Shown piece by piece: positions 27,024 to 35,547 of a DNA stretch of 64,000 bases; position 1 is the first letter of the stretch; each line of letters starts with the position of its first letter. The position numbers were made by a program, and so were the translations under genes. The notes beneath the pieces were generated by a model that saw only the letters and a program-made list of their open reading frames with translations, was not told the DNA's origin and ran no database searches. Location of the stretch: positions 21,480-85,479 of the forward strand of contig NZ_JHQS01000014.1 of assembly GCF_014843845.1 (NCBI RefSeq). The letters run 5' to 3'. The DNA is from Mesorhizobium amorphae. GTDB taxonomy: Bacteria; Pseudomonadota; Alphaproteobacteria; Rhizobiales; Rhizobiaceae.

Positions 27024-27563
27024 ATGGACCAGGCAAAAATTAACGAATTACTCGACCGTGAGGCGATCCGCGACTGCCTCTATCGATACTGCCGGGGGAT
27101 AGACCGCGCGGATGAGGCGGCGTTGCGCAGCGCGTACTGGCCCGATGCGCATGACAATCACGGGGCCTATTGCGGCTCTGCAGAGGGCTTCATCCGGTTT
27201 GCGCTCGGTGTCTTCAAGACCGAGCCTCGCAACATCCATCAGATCACGAACATCCTGATCGAATTCATCAGCTCGGCAACGGCTGCGGTTGAGAGCTATT
27301 TCACCGCGCTGCAACACGGACCTGACAAAGACGGAGAAGTACGCCAGACACTCCTCTGCGGCCGCTACTGCGATCTGTTTCAGAAGAGGGAAGGGGAGTG
27401 GCGGATTGCCGAACGGACGGTGGTCTACGATTGGCTCGAGGAGCAGATCCCACCAGCGGTCCTTGAGGCAGAACGGTTCGGCCCGCGACAGCCGATTGGA
27501 GCACCTCATCCGCACGATCCGGTCTACGCGCTCGGGAAGCGTCGCATTCCTTTTTCGCCATGA
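27024..27563 (+). CDS. SnoaL/NTF2-like protein (ring-hydroxylating dioxygenase beta/LinA-like fold)
   Basis: 179 aa. [20 protein letters not shown] and [20 protein letters not shown] are typical of SnoaL_4-type proteins, and the closing strand segment is [16 protein letters not shown]. Family members are small cone-fold enzymes (cyclases, isomerases, dehydratases or dehydrochlorinases). Function here is unknown, but its place between the P450/ferredoxin and dehydrogenase genes suggests action on the same small molecule. Confidence 0.85.
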   Translation: MDQAKINELLDREAIRDCLYRYCRGIDRADEAALRSAYWPDAHDNHGAYCGSAEGFIRFALGVFKTEPRNIHQITNILIEFISSATAAVESYFTALQHGPDKDGEVRQTLLCGRYCDLFQKREGEWRIAERTVVYDWLEEQIPPAVLEAERFGPRQPIGAPHPHDPVYALGKRRIPFSP

Positions 27564-27617
27564 TGCCTTCAGAGATTTCGAACGGGAGATCCGCGTCGGC
27601 CGAGGGGACAAGAGACT

Positions 27618-27960
27618 ATGACAACTTTGCAATGTTACAGCGCGCCCGGCGAAAGCCTGCCCGGTGAAGATGCGGCCGGCAGGATTGCCTTTCCGCCCGC
27701 GAAGGCTTGACCGTGACAGCGATCAGTTCTGTCGCCACGAGCCTGCTGACGACGCTGGTGTGCATCGATTTGCGGGATTACGGCAGAGCCGTTCATCAAG
27801 GTAAGTGCCTGTCCTCGGCGGGACCCTCACCAGCTTCGACTGCCAAATCGAGAGTTGGACCGCTGCCGAAACGCACGACGTCTATGTGGGGTCGCAACTG
27901 TCTGTCACCCGGGCGGGCTGCTTTACCTCATTCCGCCGCCCAACGGGTGATGGGCTGAGA
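27618..27960 (+). pseudogene. Flavin reductase (FMN-binding split-barrel) remnant
   Basis: Pieces in different frames match an NAD(P)H:flavin oxidoreductase: VTAISSVATSLLTTLVCIDL (compare VTVSSVSxDPPLVLVCIN), then VLGGTLTSFDCQIESWTAAE and VYVGSQLSVTRAG, then LYLIPPPNG. The middle of the domain is missing and frames change at least twice. An intact partner would supply reduced FMN to the luciferase-like monooxygenase at 29903-30955; that function must now come from elsewhere, if it is needed. Confidence 0.65.
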
Positions 27961-27987
27961 TCGCTGAGGCTCGTCGCGGAGAAGCTC

Positions 27988-29589
27988 ATGAAGCAGGCAG
28001 GACGCATCGTCATCATTACAGGCGCCGCCGGCGGGATCGGCCGAGCCCTGGTCGATATTCTTGCCGGGGACGGACACACTGTTGTTGCGGTGGACCTTCC
28101 GGGCAGCGGCGTCGTTGAATTGGCTCGTGGTCTCGGCTACCCGCATCTCGGCCTCGAGTGCGATGTCTCGCGAGAGGAGGATATTCTCGCGCTTTACGGC
28201 CGGGTCGAAGCACAGTTCGCTGAGATCGGCGTCCTCATCAACAACGCAGCGGTGGGACCCACCATGGCTGCGACTGTCGACACCGGCGTCGACGCCTTCC
28301 GACGCCGCCTGGCAGTAAACCTAATTGGGCCGTTCGTCATGGCTCGCGAAGCGGCGAGACGCATGAGGCGAGGCGGTGCCATCGTCAACGTCGCTTCCAT
28401 GGCAGGCATGGTCGGCAATCCCAAGCGTAATGCCTACGCAGCCTCGAAAGCAGGCCTGATCTCGTTGACGAGGTCGCTTGCATGCGAGTGGGCGTCTCGT
28501 GGCATCCGCGTGACGGCGGTAGCACCGGGCTACGTGCGCACGCCGATGGTCGCAGAACTGGAACGCGCGGGCAAAGTGGACCTCGACGCGGTGCGCCGCC
28601 GTGTGCCGATGGGGCGCTTGGCGCGGCCCGACGAGATCGCCCGCGCCGTGCGTTTTCTGGCCAGCACGCAGGCGCGCCACATCACCGGATCGGTGCTCGC
28701 GGTCGACGGCGGCTGGATGTCATTCAACCAACCGGGGGATGCGCACCCACCGGTGGATGGGACGCCCCGAGCCGAACTCTCCTGTCCGGCCGAACGCACC
28801 GACGCGCGAATCGTGCTCGTCACGGGCGGCGCGAACGGCATAGGCGAGGCCGTCGTTCGCCGCTTTGCCGCCAACGGCGATACCGTCGTGATTGCTGATA
28901 GAGATGGCGCTGCAGCGGCAGAGCTCGCTGGATTGCTCGACAGCAAGACCCCGGCCAAATCCGTGGACGTGGCCGTTGAGAGCGAGGTGGTGGCGCTGTT
29001 CGAGGAGCTGCGGGGACGGTTCGGGCGCATCGATGTGCTCGTCAACGGTGCTGCTGTCGCCGACACTTGGTTGTCGGGGCTCAAACAAATACCGCAACAG
29101 ATCGAACACGTCCTGGATGTCAATCTTACCGGCGCCTTCACCTGTGCGCGCGAGGCGATCAAGGCGATGTGCCCTGGCGGAGTGATCCTCAACCTCGGAT
29201 CGGTCAACCACTTTCTGCCGTTCGCGCCGCGCCATGCCTACAGCGCCTCCAAGGCGGGGATGGACATTCTGACCCGATGTATGGCGGCCGAACTCGGACC
29301 GGTAGGGATTCGAACAGCCACCGTTGCTCCTGGCTACATCCGCACGCCTGCACTTGCTCAGTTGGCGAAAGCCGGCCGCATCGACTCGACAGCAATCGGA
29401 CGACGCATCCCCACGGGCACGACGGGACGGCCAGAAGACGTCGCAGATGCGGCGTTCTTCCTTGCTTCGTCTGACGCCTCATACATCAACGGCTCGATCC
29501 TCTACGTGGACGGCGGTTGGACCTCGTTCGGTGATGCGGGAAACGCCTGTGAACTCTATGACGAATGTTTTGCGGAGGCCGTGGGTTGA
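27988..29589 (+). CDS. Two-domain short-chain dehydrogenase/reductase (tandem SDR fusion, y4vI-like)
   Basis: 533 aa from ATG 27988, with GGAG 7 bases upstream. It has two complete SDR domains. Domain 1 (about residues 5-250) has TGAAGGIG, NNAA, NVASMAG and YAASK. Domain 2 (about 270-515) has TGGANGIG, the NAD motif variant NGAA, NLGSVN and YSASK. Both catalytic Ser-Tyr-Lys sets are present, so both halves may be active. Tandem SDR proteins of this length occur in NGR234 (y4vI) next to a luciferase-like gene. It presumably oxidises or reduces hydroxyl groups installed by the P450 or monooxygenase. Confidence 0.92.
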   Translation: MKQAGRIVIITGAAGGIGRALVDILAGDGHTVVAVDLPGSGVVELARGLGYPHLGLECDVSREEDILALYGRVEAQFAEIGVLINNAAVGPTMAATVDTGVDAFRRRLAVNLIGPFVMAREAARRMRRGGAIVNVASMAGMVGNPKRNAYAASKAGLISLTRSLACEWASRGIRVTAVAPGYVRTPMVAELERAGKVDLDAVRRRVPMGRLARPDEIARAVRFLASTQARHITGSVLAVDGGWMSFNQPGDAHPPVDGTPRAELSCPAERTDARIVLVTGGANGIGEAVVRRFAANGDTVVIADRDGAAAAELAGLLDSKTPAKSVDVAVESEVVALFEELRGRFGRIDVLVNGAAVADTWLSGLKQIPQQIEHVLDVNLTGAFTCAREAIKAMCPGGVILNLGSVNHFLPFAPRHAYSASKAGMDILTRCMAAELGPVGIRTATVAPGYIRTPALAQLAKAGRIDSTAIGRRIPTGTTGRPEDVADAAFFLASSDASYINGSILYVDGGWTSFGDAGNACELYDECFAEAVG

Positions 29590-29869
29590 TTATCGACCAA
29601 TCGCCAGCCGACGGGCTGCGGCTCATCGAAGCCGAGGACGTCCAGAGCTTCAGGCTTCGGCTGCGCGCGCCCGCGCTTCCTGCAATCGAGCATGTCATCT
29701 TCGGCCATGACGAAAACGTCCTCATCGCGGTCGAAGCGGTTCCAACCGCTCGGGGCGCGCCTGCAACCGCCGAATGGCGAGCGGTTTGCTGCAAGAATAC
29801 GCCGCCGCCAAGGGCTGGATCGACGCTGCGGCCAATGCCTTCTGTGCGCATGCCGGGCGCTGCCCCTGA
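29586..29869 (+). pseudogene. Frameshifted small ORF between SDR and monooxygenase genes
   Basis: Begins at a TTG overlapping the SDR stop and reads LIIDQSPADGLRLIEAEDVQ to ENVLIAVEAVP, then must change frame to continue as MASGLLQEYAAAKGWIDAAA and AFCAHAGRCP before a stop. Total about 94 codons. The coding-like composition and tight overlap suggest a real but broken gene; family not recognised. Confidence 0.4.
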
Positions 29870-29902
29870 CCGGCAAACTCCCTCTGTAAACAAGGAAGCA
29901 CC

Positions 29903-30955
29903 ATGGAATTCGCGACCTTCATCCTGGCCGCCCAGCGCGGCTATCATCAATCGTCCGATAGCGTCATCCGCAACTCCATTGAGCAGGCTGTCGTATCCGA
30001 GCAGGCTGGCTTCGATACCGCGTGGTTCGCGGAGCACCACTTCAACAATTACAGCCTGATTCCCTCGCCCTTGATGATGGTGGCGCACTGCGCCGGCGTG
30101 ACGAGCACCATTCGCCTTGGCACCGCCGTCTGCGTGCTGCCGCTTTATCAACCTCAGCGCCTACTTTCCGAGATCGGCTTCGCCGACATCGTTGCGAACG
30201 GCCGTCTCGAGCTCGGCGTCGGCTTGGGATACCAGCAATTCGAGTTCGAGCGCTTTGGTGTAAATGTCGATGAGGCGCCGGCCGTCTTCTCGGAATACTT
30301 GGACATCCTTCTGAAGGGCCTCAACCAAGACATCTTCGAGCACGACGGCCAGTATGAGAGCATACCCCCGACAGCGATTTCGGTGCGCACCGTCCAGAAG
30401 CCGACACCGCCGATCTGGATCGCCGGCGGGTCCGCGCGCATGCGCAGGGCCTATCGTGAGGGACACAATTTCTTTGTCACAGCATTCCACAATGGCTTGG
30501 AGACTTTGAGCACGCTGCGCGAATCCATCAAGAGGGCGGCGGCTTCCGCAGGTAAGAATGTCACGGACGCCAAGATATCGCTACTGCGCTGCTGCTATGC
30601 CAGCGACGACGAGGCAGAGATCAACAGCTATCTCGACAATGCCCGCTTCCAGCGCCGGCTGTCTGAAGCACTGCATCAGCGCCGCCAGCAGAGCCTGGAC
30701 GGCTATCTGCTGCAGGAAACGCCGACGCAGCAGGACCTGTCATTCGAGACGATGCGCGAGAACCTGCCGATCGGCAGCGTGAATCGCGTGATTGATCGCC
30801 TATTGGAAGAGGTGGATATCTTGAAACCGGACCAGATCGCAATTCAGACCCAGTTGGGGGATTTCGACCAAAAGACAATGTTGCGCCAGATCGAGCTCTG
30901 GGGAGACAAGATCATCCCGGCGGTCAACAAGTCGCTCGCTCATGCGGGGGGGTAA
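29903..30955 (+). CDS. Luciferase-like flavin-dependent monooxygenase (y4vJ-like)
   Basis: 350 aa, the same length as NGR234 y4vJ. Bacterial luciferase-type TIM barrel: FDTAWFAEHHFNNYSLIPSP near residue 40 (EHH motif), GTAVCVLPLYQPQRLLSEIG, GRLELGVGLGYQ and PPIWIAGGSARM. It would use reduced FMN and oxygen to oxidise a small molecule. The partner flavin reductase in this cluster is broken. AAGGAAGCACC lies upstream of the ATG. Substrate unknown. Confidence 0.93.
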   Translation: MEFATFILAAQRGYHQSSDSVIRNSIEQAVVSEQAGFDTAWFAEHHFNNYSLIPSPLMMVAHCAGVTSTIRLGTAVCVLPLYQPQRLLSEIGFADIVANGRLELGVGLGYQQFEFERFGVNVDEAPAVFSEYLDILLKGLNQDIFEHDGQYESIPPTAISVRTVQKPTPPIWIAGGSARMRRAYREGHNFFVTAFHNGLETLSTLRESIKRAAASAGKNVTDAKISLLRCCYASDDEAEINSYLDNARFQRRLSEALHQRRQQSLDGYLLQETPTQQDLSFETMRENLPIGSVNRVIDRLLEEVDILKPDQIAIQTQLGDFDQKTMLRQIELWGDKIIPAVNKSLAHAGG

Positions 30956-31198
30956 AATCCGCAACGGCCTGAACTCTCACCTCGGCTGGTTGGTCGTTTC
31001 GAAAGATAGAAGCGCGCGGTCAACAGCAGGGACGGAGCCTAGAGGTCGCTCGCCGCGACAGGTTCAGGGGGGCCTATGTCAAAGGTTTGTCAAAAGAATG
31101 CCGTGCCCCGGCTTCCATCGCTGTTGCCGCGGCCTCCGGCCGGAACGCAGCGTTCACCGTGCCGTACGCACAGTGACGACGCAGCTTCAGCATGGTGG
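30956..31198 (+). other. Intergenic region upstream of fdxB
   Basis: About 240 bases with no gene. No exact TGT-N10-ACA site was found; the only regulatory candidate is the sigma-54-like element at its right end. Confidence 0.4.
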
Positions 31199-31213
31199 TG
31201 GCACGACGTGCGC
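31199..31213 (+). promoter_or_regulatory. Possible sigma-54 promoter of fdxB-nifQ
   Basis: TGGCAC-GACGT-GCGC keeps the -24 half and the -12 GC at correct spacing but lacks the TT of TTGC. It lies 41 bases upstream of the fdxB start. No NifA site was seen nearby, so this is a moderate call. Confidence 0.4.
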
Positions 31214-31254
31214 CCTGCAGCTGCAAGAAAGCTCGCTGCGTTGGAGAATTCCCG

Positions 31255-31594
31255 ATGAGCGGTTTCGTCACCCGCGACGGCTCCAGATGGATGCCGGAAT
31301 TGACCGCTATCGACGGCATGACCCTGCATCGGCTGCGGCCGCTGTTTCAAGGTCTGCTCACGCCATGTCATGCACCTTTACGGCGTCGATGACGCGGGTG
31401 AGATTTTCGGCGCCTGCGCCGGCGAGGACGACGATTTCGATGGCGAGCTCAATCGCATGATCATGGTCGTCGACCACGCCGGTCGCTGCACTGGCTGCGG
31501 TGTCTGCGCCTCCGTCTGCTCGAAGAGCTGCCAGACCCATATTGCGGCTGACAAGGTCGCCGCACGCTGGAGGATAAACCAGGAGAACGCCACC
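31255..31594 (+). pseudogene. fdxB: fdxB, nif-specific ferredoxin III, with a one-base frameshift
   Basis: Starts MSGFVTRDGSRWMPELTAID, then an extra C in an ACCC run near 31320 shifts the frame. In the corrected frame the first cluster reads CIGCGRCFKVC, followed by HLYGVDDAGEIFGAC and the second cluster CTGCGVCASVCSKSC. All 2[4Fe-4S] ligands are otherwise intact. The original stop is also absent, so the second frame runs through into nifQ. The damage is small; sequencing error is possible. FdxB is an electron carrier for nitrogenase or its maturation. Confidence 0.8.
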
Positions 31595-32215
31595 ATGTTC
31601 GCCCATCACAATTGCCGGCTCAGCGCCCGCCAATGGCCGCGCATCGAGCTGGAGAGGAGATTCGACCAGCATGTGCTTGCGTGTGTGCTTTCGCGTGCGC
31701 TCGAGGAGGTCGAGGCCGGCGAGGCGACGGCGACGGAGGCGACCGGCCTTTCGCACGCCGAGCTGCGCAACGTCCTGCCCCGCGGTTTCCCCGCTGCTGC
31801 TGTCAACGCCTTCGCCTTGAAAGAGGTGAGCGACCCCGAGCCCGACATGGAGGAAGAACTTCTGCGCGGCCTGCTGCTGGCTCATGCCCGGCCGGGCGAC
31901 CCGGCGAGCACCCGCTTCGCCAAGATCATCGCGCGACGTGCCATGCGCGATGATCATCTGTGGCAGGACCTTGGCCTTTTCAATCGGGCCGAGCTCAGCC
32001 GCCTGCTTGCCACGCATTTTCCGACGCTGGCAGCCGGCAACACCCAGAACATGAAATGGAAGAGGTACTTTTACCGCAAGCTCTGCGAGGCGGAAGGTTT
32101 TTCGCTATGCACCGCGCCCAGTTGCCGGGAATGCAACGATTTCGAAAACTGCTTCGGCCCGGAGGAAGGCGAAAGCCGCCTCGCACGCATTAAGAACGGG
32201 ATCGCTCTGGATTAA
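31595..32215 (+). CDS. nifQ: NifQ, molybdenum donor for FeMo-cofactor synthesis
   Basis: 206 aa from the ATG at 31595, with AGGAG 9 bases upstream. This start is preferred over the longer reading frame, which begins inside fdxB. The C-terminal C-x4-C-x2-C-x5-C motif (CTAPSCRECNDFENC) that binds the Mo-Fe-S cluster is intact, preceded by MKWKRYFYRKLCEAEGFSLC. NifQ supplies molybdenum to NifEN/NifH during cofactor assembly. It follows fdxB, the common rhizobial order. Confidence 0.93.
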   Translation: MFAHHNCRLSARQWPRIELERRFDQHVLACVLSRALEEVEAGEATATEATGLSHAELRNVLPRGFPAAAVNAFALKEVSDPEPDMEEELLRGLLLAHARPGDPASTRFAKIIARRAMRDDHLWQDLGLFNRAELSRLLATHFPTLAAGNTQNMKWKRYFYRKLCEAEGFSLCTAPSCRECNDFENCFGPEEGESRLARIKNGIALD

Positions 32216-32227
32216 GCGCCGCTTTCG

Positions 32228-33700
32228 TCAGCGGTGCGAGGCCGCCGGGCCTTGACCGCCATTTAGCCATAAGCGCTTTTCCCGCCGCCGTTGCACAGAG
32301 GAGGGGATGTTCATCGCTTCGCGATATTTCGTGACGGTGCGGCGTGCTACTTCGATGCCGGTTTCCTTGAGCCGGCCGACGATGTCATCGTCGGAGAGCA
32401 CGTCGTGGGGCGATTCTGAGGCGACTATCTCCTTGATCCGATGGCGGACAGCTTCGGCGGAATGCGCGTCGCCGCCTTGGCAGGAGGCGATCGAGACAGT
32501 GAAAAAATACTTCAGTTCGAACACCCCGCGTGGGGTAAGCATGTACTTGTTCGATGTCACTCGGCTTACGGTCGACTCATGCACGTTGATCGCGTCAGCG
32601 ACAGTCCTGAGATTGAGAGGCCTCAGGTGGGCGACGCCATGTTCCAAAAATGCCTCCTGTTGGCGCACGATTTCAGTCGCAACCTTAAGGATCGTCTTGG
32701 CGCGCTGATCGAGGCTGCGGATTAGCCAGTTCGCGTTTTGCAAGCATTCGTTGAGAAAGGCCTGATCTTTCGAATTCTGGACCGTGTGGCGCGAGACTTC
32801 GGCGAAATAGGTTTGGTTGATCAGCAGCTTGGGTAGCGTGTCCGGATCAAGTTCGATTTGCCATCCACCGCCGGGCGAGGGCATGACCCAGACGTCGGGT
32901 ATGATGGATTCCGACGCTCCGGATTGGAATCGGTTTCCAGGCTTGGGATCGAGCGCACGGATTTCCTGCAACATGTCGAGAAGGTCTTCTTCATCGATAC
33001 CACAACGCTGCTTCAATGCCTGAAAATCGCGTCGCGCAAGCATTTCAAGATTGGCAACCAAAGTTGCCATCGCCGGGTCGAACCGGTCTCGCTGGCGCAA
33101 CTGGATCTCAAGGCATTCGCTGAGCGTCCGCGCGAAGATTCCCGGTGGATCAAAGTGCTGCAAGGTTCCGAGAACCCGTTCCACATCAGCCTCCCGGATG
33201 TTTAGGCTCTCCGCCAGCTCCAAAAGATTTGCCCGGAGATAGCCAGTGTCTTCCAGATGCGCGGCAAGCTGGCCAGCAATCAGCCGCTCCTGTGGTGTGA
33301 GCGCAGTGAGGGCGATCTGGCGAGCGACATGGTCGTGCAATGTTTCGGTGAGGGCAACAAACTCGTCGAAGGCAGGGCGATTGCCTGGTGGGTTGTTGGC
33401 CGTGTTGCGAAGTGATTTCCTTTCCCCGAGCCGTTCGGGGGATCCGGCCATGGTCGGCCTGGCAACGTCGTTTTCGCCTGCGCCGATGTACTGATCCTCC
33501 CCCGAATTCGGCAACACGTCGCCAAGAGCCTCGCCTTCGTTTGAAGCAGGCTCCAAAAGCGGATTCTTCTCGAGTTCCTGCTCCACGAACTGATGCAGTT
33601 CGGCATGCGCCAGTTGCAGCAATCGTATCGACTCAATGAGTTGAGGCGAGGCAACCATAGATTGCTTCTGGCGCTGAAGCAGGCTTGCTGATGATTGCAT
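32228..33700 (-). CDS. rpoN2: RNA polymerase sigma-54 factor, symbiotic copy
   Basis: 490 aa. The N-terminal Gln-rich activator-interaction region (SLLQRQKQSMVASPQLIESI) and the C-terminal RpoN box ARRTVTKYREAMNIPSSVQRR are intact; the core-binding and HTH regions lie between. It recognises the -24/-12 promoters described in this window. Rhizobia such as R. etli and M. japonicum carry a second, island-borne rpoN next to a peroxiredoxin gene, as here. It lies 70 bases downstream of the peroxiredoxin gene on the same strand and is probably co-transcribed. Confidence 0.95.
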   Translation of the reverse strand: MQSSASLLQRQKQSMVASPQLIESIRLLQLAHAELHQFVEQELEKNPLLEPASNEGEALGDVLPNSGEDQYIGAGENDVARPTMAGSPERLGERKSLRNTANNPPGNRPAFDEFVALTETLHDHVARQIALTALTPQERLIAGQLAAHLEDTGYLRANLLELAESLNIREADVERVLGTLQHFDPPGIFARTLSECLEIQLRQRDRFDPAMATLVANLEMLARRDFQALKQRCGIDEEDLLDMLQEIRALDPKPGNRFQSGASESIIPDVWVMPSPGGGWQIELDPDTLPKLLINQTYFAEVSRHTVQNSKDQAFLNECLQNANWLIRSLDQRAKTILKVATEIVRQQEAFLEHGVAHLRPLNLRTVADAINVHESTVSRVTSNKYMLTPRGVFELKYFFTVSIASCQGGDAHSAEAVRHRIKEIVASESPHDVLSDDDIVGRLKETGIEVARRTVTKYREAMNIPSSVQRRREKRLWLNGGQGPAASHR

Positions 33701-33770
33701 GGTGAGCGCGATAATCCTGTCGAGGAGACTCTTGGCCGTGCGTAATGGGATCAGTGAGACGTCCTCTAGG

Positions 33771-34304
33771 TCATGCGGCGGCCTTCAGCGTTTCAAGAAC
33801 GTTCTGCGGGGATGAGACGCCATAGGGGTCGGTCTCGCAGTTGTCGGAGAACCCTTCCTCCTCGAACCACTGCTCCACCACGCCATTGTCGATCAGGGCG
33901 GCATAGCGCCAGGAGCGCATGCCGAAGCCGAGATTATCCTTGGCGACCAGCATGCCCATTTTGCGCGTGAACTCGCCTGAGCCGTCAGGGATGAGCCCGA
34001 CCTTCTGCAGGCCCAGGGACTTCCCCCATGCATTCATGACGAAGGCATCGTTGACGGAGACGCAGTAGATCGCGTCAATTCCCTCCTTCTCAAACTCGTC
34101 ATAGAGCTTTTCGAAATTGGGCAATTGGTAGGTTGAGCAGGTCGGGGTGAAGGCGCCAGGCAGCGAGAACAGTATGACGCGCTTGCCGGCAAAGTAGTCG
34201 TCGGATGTTCTTTCTTCCCAGCGATATGGATTTGGCCCCTGGACTGACTCGTCGCGAACACGCGTGAGAAAGGTAACGAAGGGAACCTTCTTTTGAACGG
34301 TCAT
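33771..34304 (-). CDS. prxS: Atypical 2-Cys/1-Cys peroxiredoxin (Prx5 type; PrxS-like)
   Basis: 177 aa from the second Met. PGAFTPTCSTYQLPNF contains the peroxidatic Cys with the conserved Thr. VILFSLPGAFTPTC and SVNDAFVMNAWGK are Prx5-family signatures, and NCETDPYGVSSPQNVL near the end holds a possible resolving Cys. In R. etli the homologous prxS-rpoN2 operon is active in bacteroids. It would detoxify hydrogen peroxide and alkyl peroxides in the cytoplasm. The gene name rests on context. Confidence 0.92.
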   Translation of the reverse strand: MTVQKKVPFVTFLTRVRDESVQGPNPYRWEERTSDDYFAGKRVILFSLPGAFTPTCSTYQLPNFEKLYDEFEKEGIDAIYCVSVNDAFVMNAWGKSLGLQKVGLIPDGSGEFTRKMGMLVAKDNLGFGMRSWRYAALIDNGVVEQWFEEEGFSDNCETDPYGVSSPQNVLETLKAAA

Positions 34305-34307
34305 CAA

Positions 34308-35310
34308 CTTGCTCCTCTAGAAAAACTGGTGCACTGGATTTCAGCTGGACTGGCGTAATAGCGAGCTAGGGCCCGCGTGCCGGGGATAAGATGAGGCCCT
34401 CGCGGCTCTAAACCTCCTTTTTTCATCCGGATGTATGGGAATGTCCTGGCTCCTGGTCTTCGTTACCCGAACGCCATCGATATGACTGAGCTGGAGGCCT
34501 CCGAGTCGCTTGGGCAATTTTTCCACGGCTATGGCGCCGAACGCGGCATCGATCACCCGCTGCTCGTACCCGGGAAAAAGTGATGGCAACCGGAAGTAGT
34601 CAGTATCGAAATAGGCGTGGGCGACCCTTTGATGGGACTCTTGGGCACTCACATGCTGATGAGAACCGGCAAACGGCAATTGCGCGAGCGCCACGTGTTG
34701 GCGCGCCGGTATCGGATCTGCCATGCGCAAAGCAGCTACCAGGCAAGGACCTCCGAAGCGGACGATTTCCCGATCTCCAGCGGGAGTGGGCACCGTCGCC
34801 TCGGACGATCGTATAGAGGTTCGCGTCTCAGCCATGGTTGGGTAGTCGCTTTCTTCGTGCTTTGATGGGCTCTAACCACGAGGAGCAAGCGGCATGCCAT
34901 TTCAATTGAAGATGCCTTTGCAGCGACCCTTTGGCTTGAAAGGACCGGTGTCTTCGCCAAGACCAGGCGCGCTCTATAACCGCTTGGTCACCACACTGAA
35001 CAAAGGTGCTAGGTGCGCATATTCAGCGCTTCCGCACCGGCTCGGGAAACCCAAACCGGACAGACCGAGCCGGATGCAATACCGCACACGGGCGGCACTG
35101 CAGCGATTGCACAGTGTCTGCCGCTAGCGTGTTCTTGCATGCGCAGAGGCACGGCTATCGCGAGCACACGCCTTTAGCAGCAACCGTGAGCGCGCGCTCT
35201 TCAGCAAGCGCCCTGGTCCGGACTCGGCGAGGATCGAATTCGGCTCGGGTGCGACATTACATGCTTGAGGTTCCATTTGGTTTCCCCGAGCGTGTCTATC
35301 GGCAACCTTC
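34308..35310. other. About 1 kb without a supported gene
   Basis: Openings exist on both strands (for example minus 34341-34835 and plus 34617-34865) but none has a recognisable domain or good ribosome site. A short plus-strand run MYGNVLAPGLRYPNAIDM (near 34433, stop after HPLLVPGKK) looks protein-like and may be a fragment. The promoter of prxS-rpoN2 should lie at the left end; I found no exact sigma-54 or NifA match there. Confidence 0.45.
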
Positions 35311-35313
35311 TTG

Positions 35314-35429
35314 TGTCCGAAACTGGACAAGAGTGTCGCAAGCCCGACCGAAAGGCCGCCAAGGCCGGGCCACCGTTAGCGGGCAAACGATGTAGCGCAA
35401 ACGGAGCGCCAATCCGGCACGCAAATTGC
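35314..35429 (+). promoter_or_regulatory. NifA site plus sigma-54 promoter of the AAA ATPase gene (second copy of the P450 cassette)
   Basis: TGT-CCGAAACTGG-ACA (35314-35329) and CGGCAC-GCAAA-TTGC (35415-35429), spaced 86 bases. The surrounding 170 bases are a near-copy of 25055-25225, including TGTCGCAAGCCCGACC and the GAGCTCAGCGG end. The ATPase ATG is about 118 bases downstream of the -12 element. Confidence 0.87.
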
Positions 35430-35547
35430 CCCGATGATCTTGTCGGGGACGTCAGCAATGCGTCGCAGAGCTCAGCGGCGCCGTGACGACGCATGATGCA
35501 GGATCGCATTGATCTTCGCTCAACTCAACTCGCAATAGGATGTTGCT

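Noticed and set aside
31370..32215. A 281-aa ferredoxin-NifQ fusion protein
   Set aside because: It results from a one-base shift and lost stop in fdxB. NifQ has its own ATG with AGGAG at 31595.
34360..34385. GTGCCGG upstream of prxS-rpoN2 as a sigma-54 promoter
   Set aside because: The GC dinucleotide of the -12 element is not at the required spacing; changing the spacing to fit would be arbitrary.
34341..34835. A 164-codon minus-strand ORF upstream of prxS
   Set aside because: No domain, no ribosome site, irregular composition; several overlapping openings of equal quality exist.
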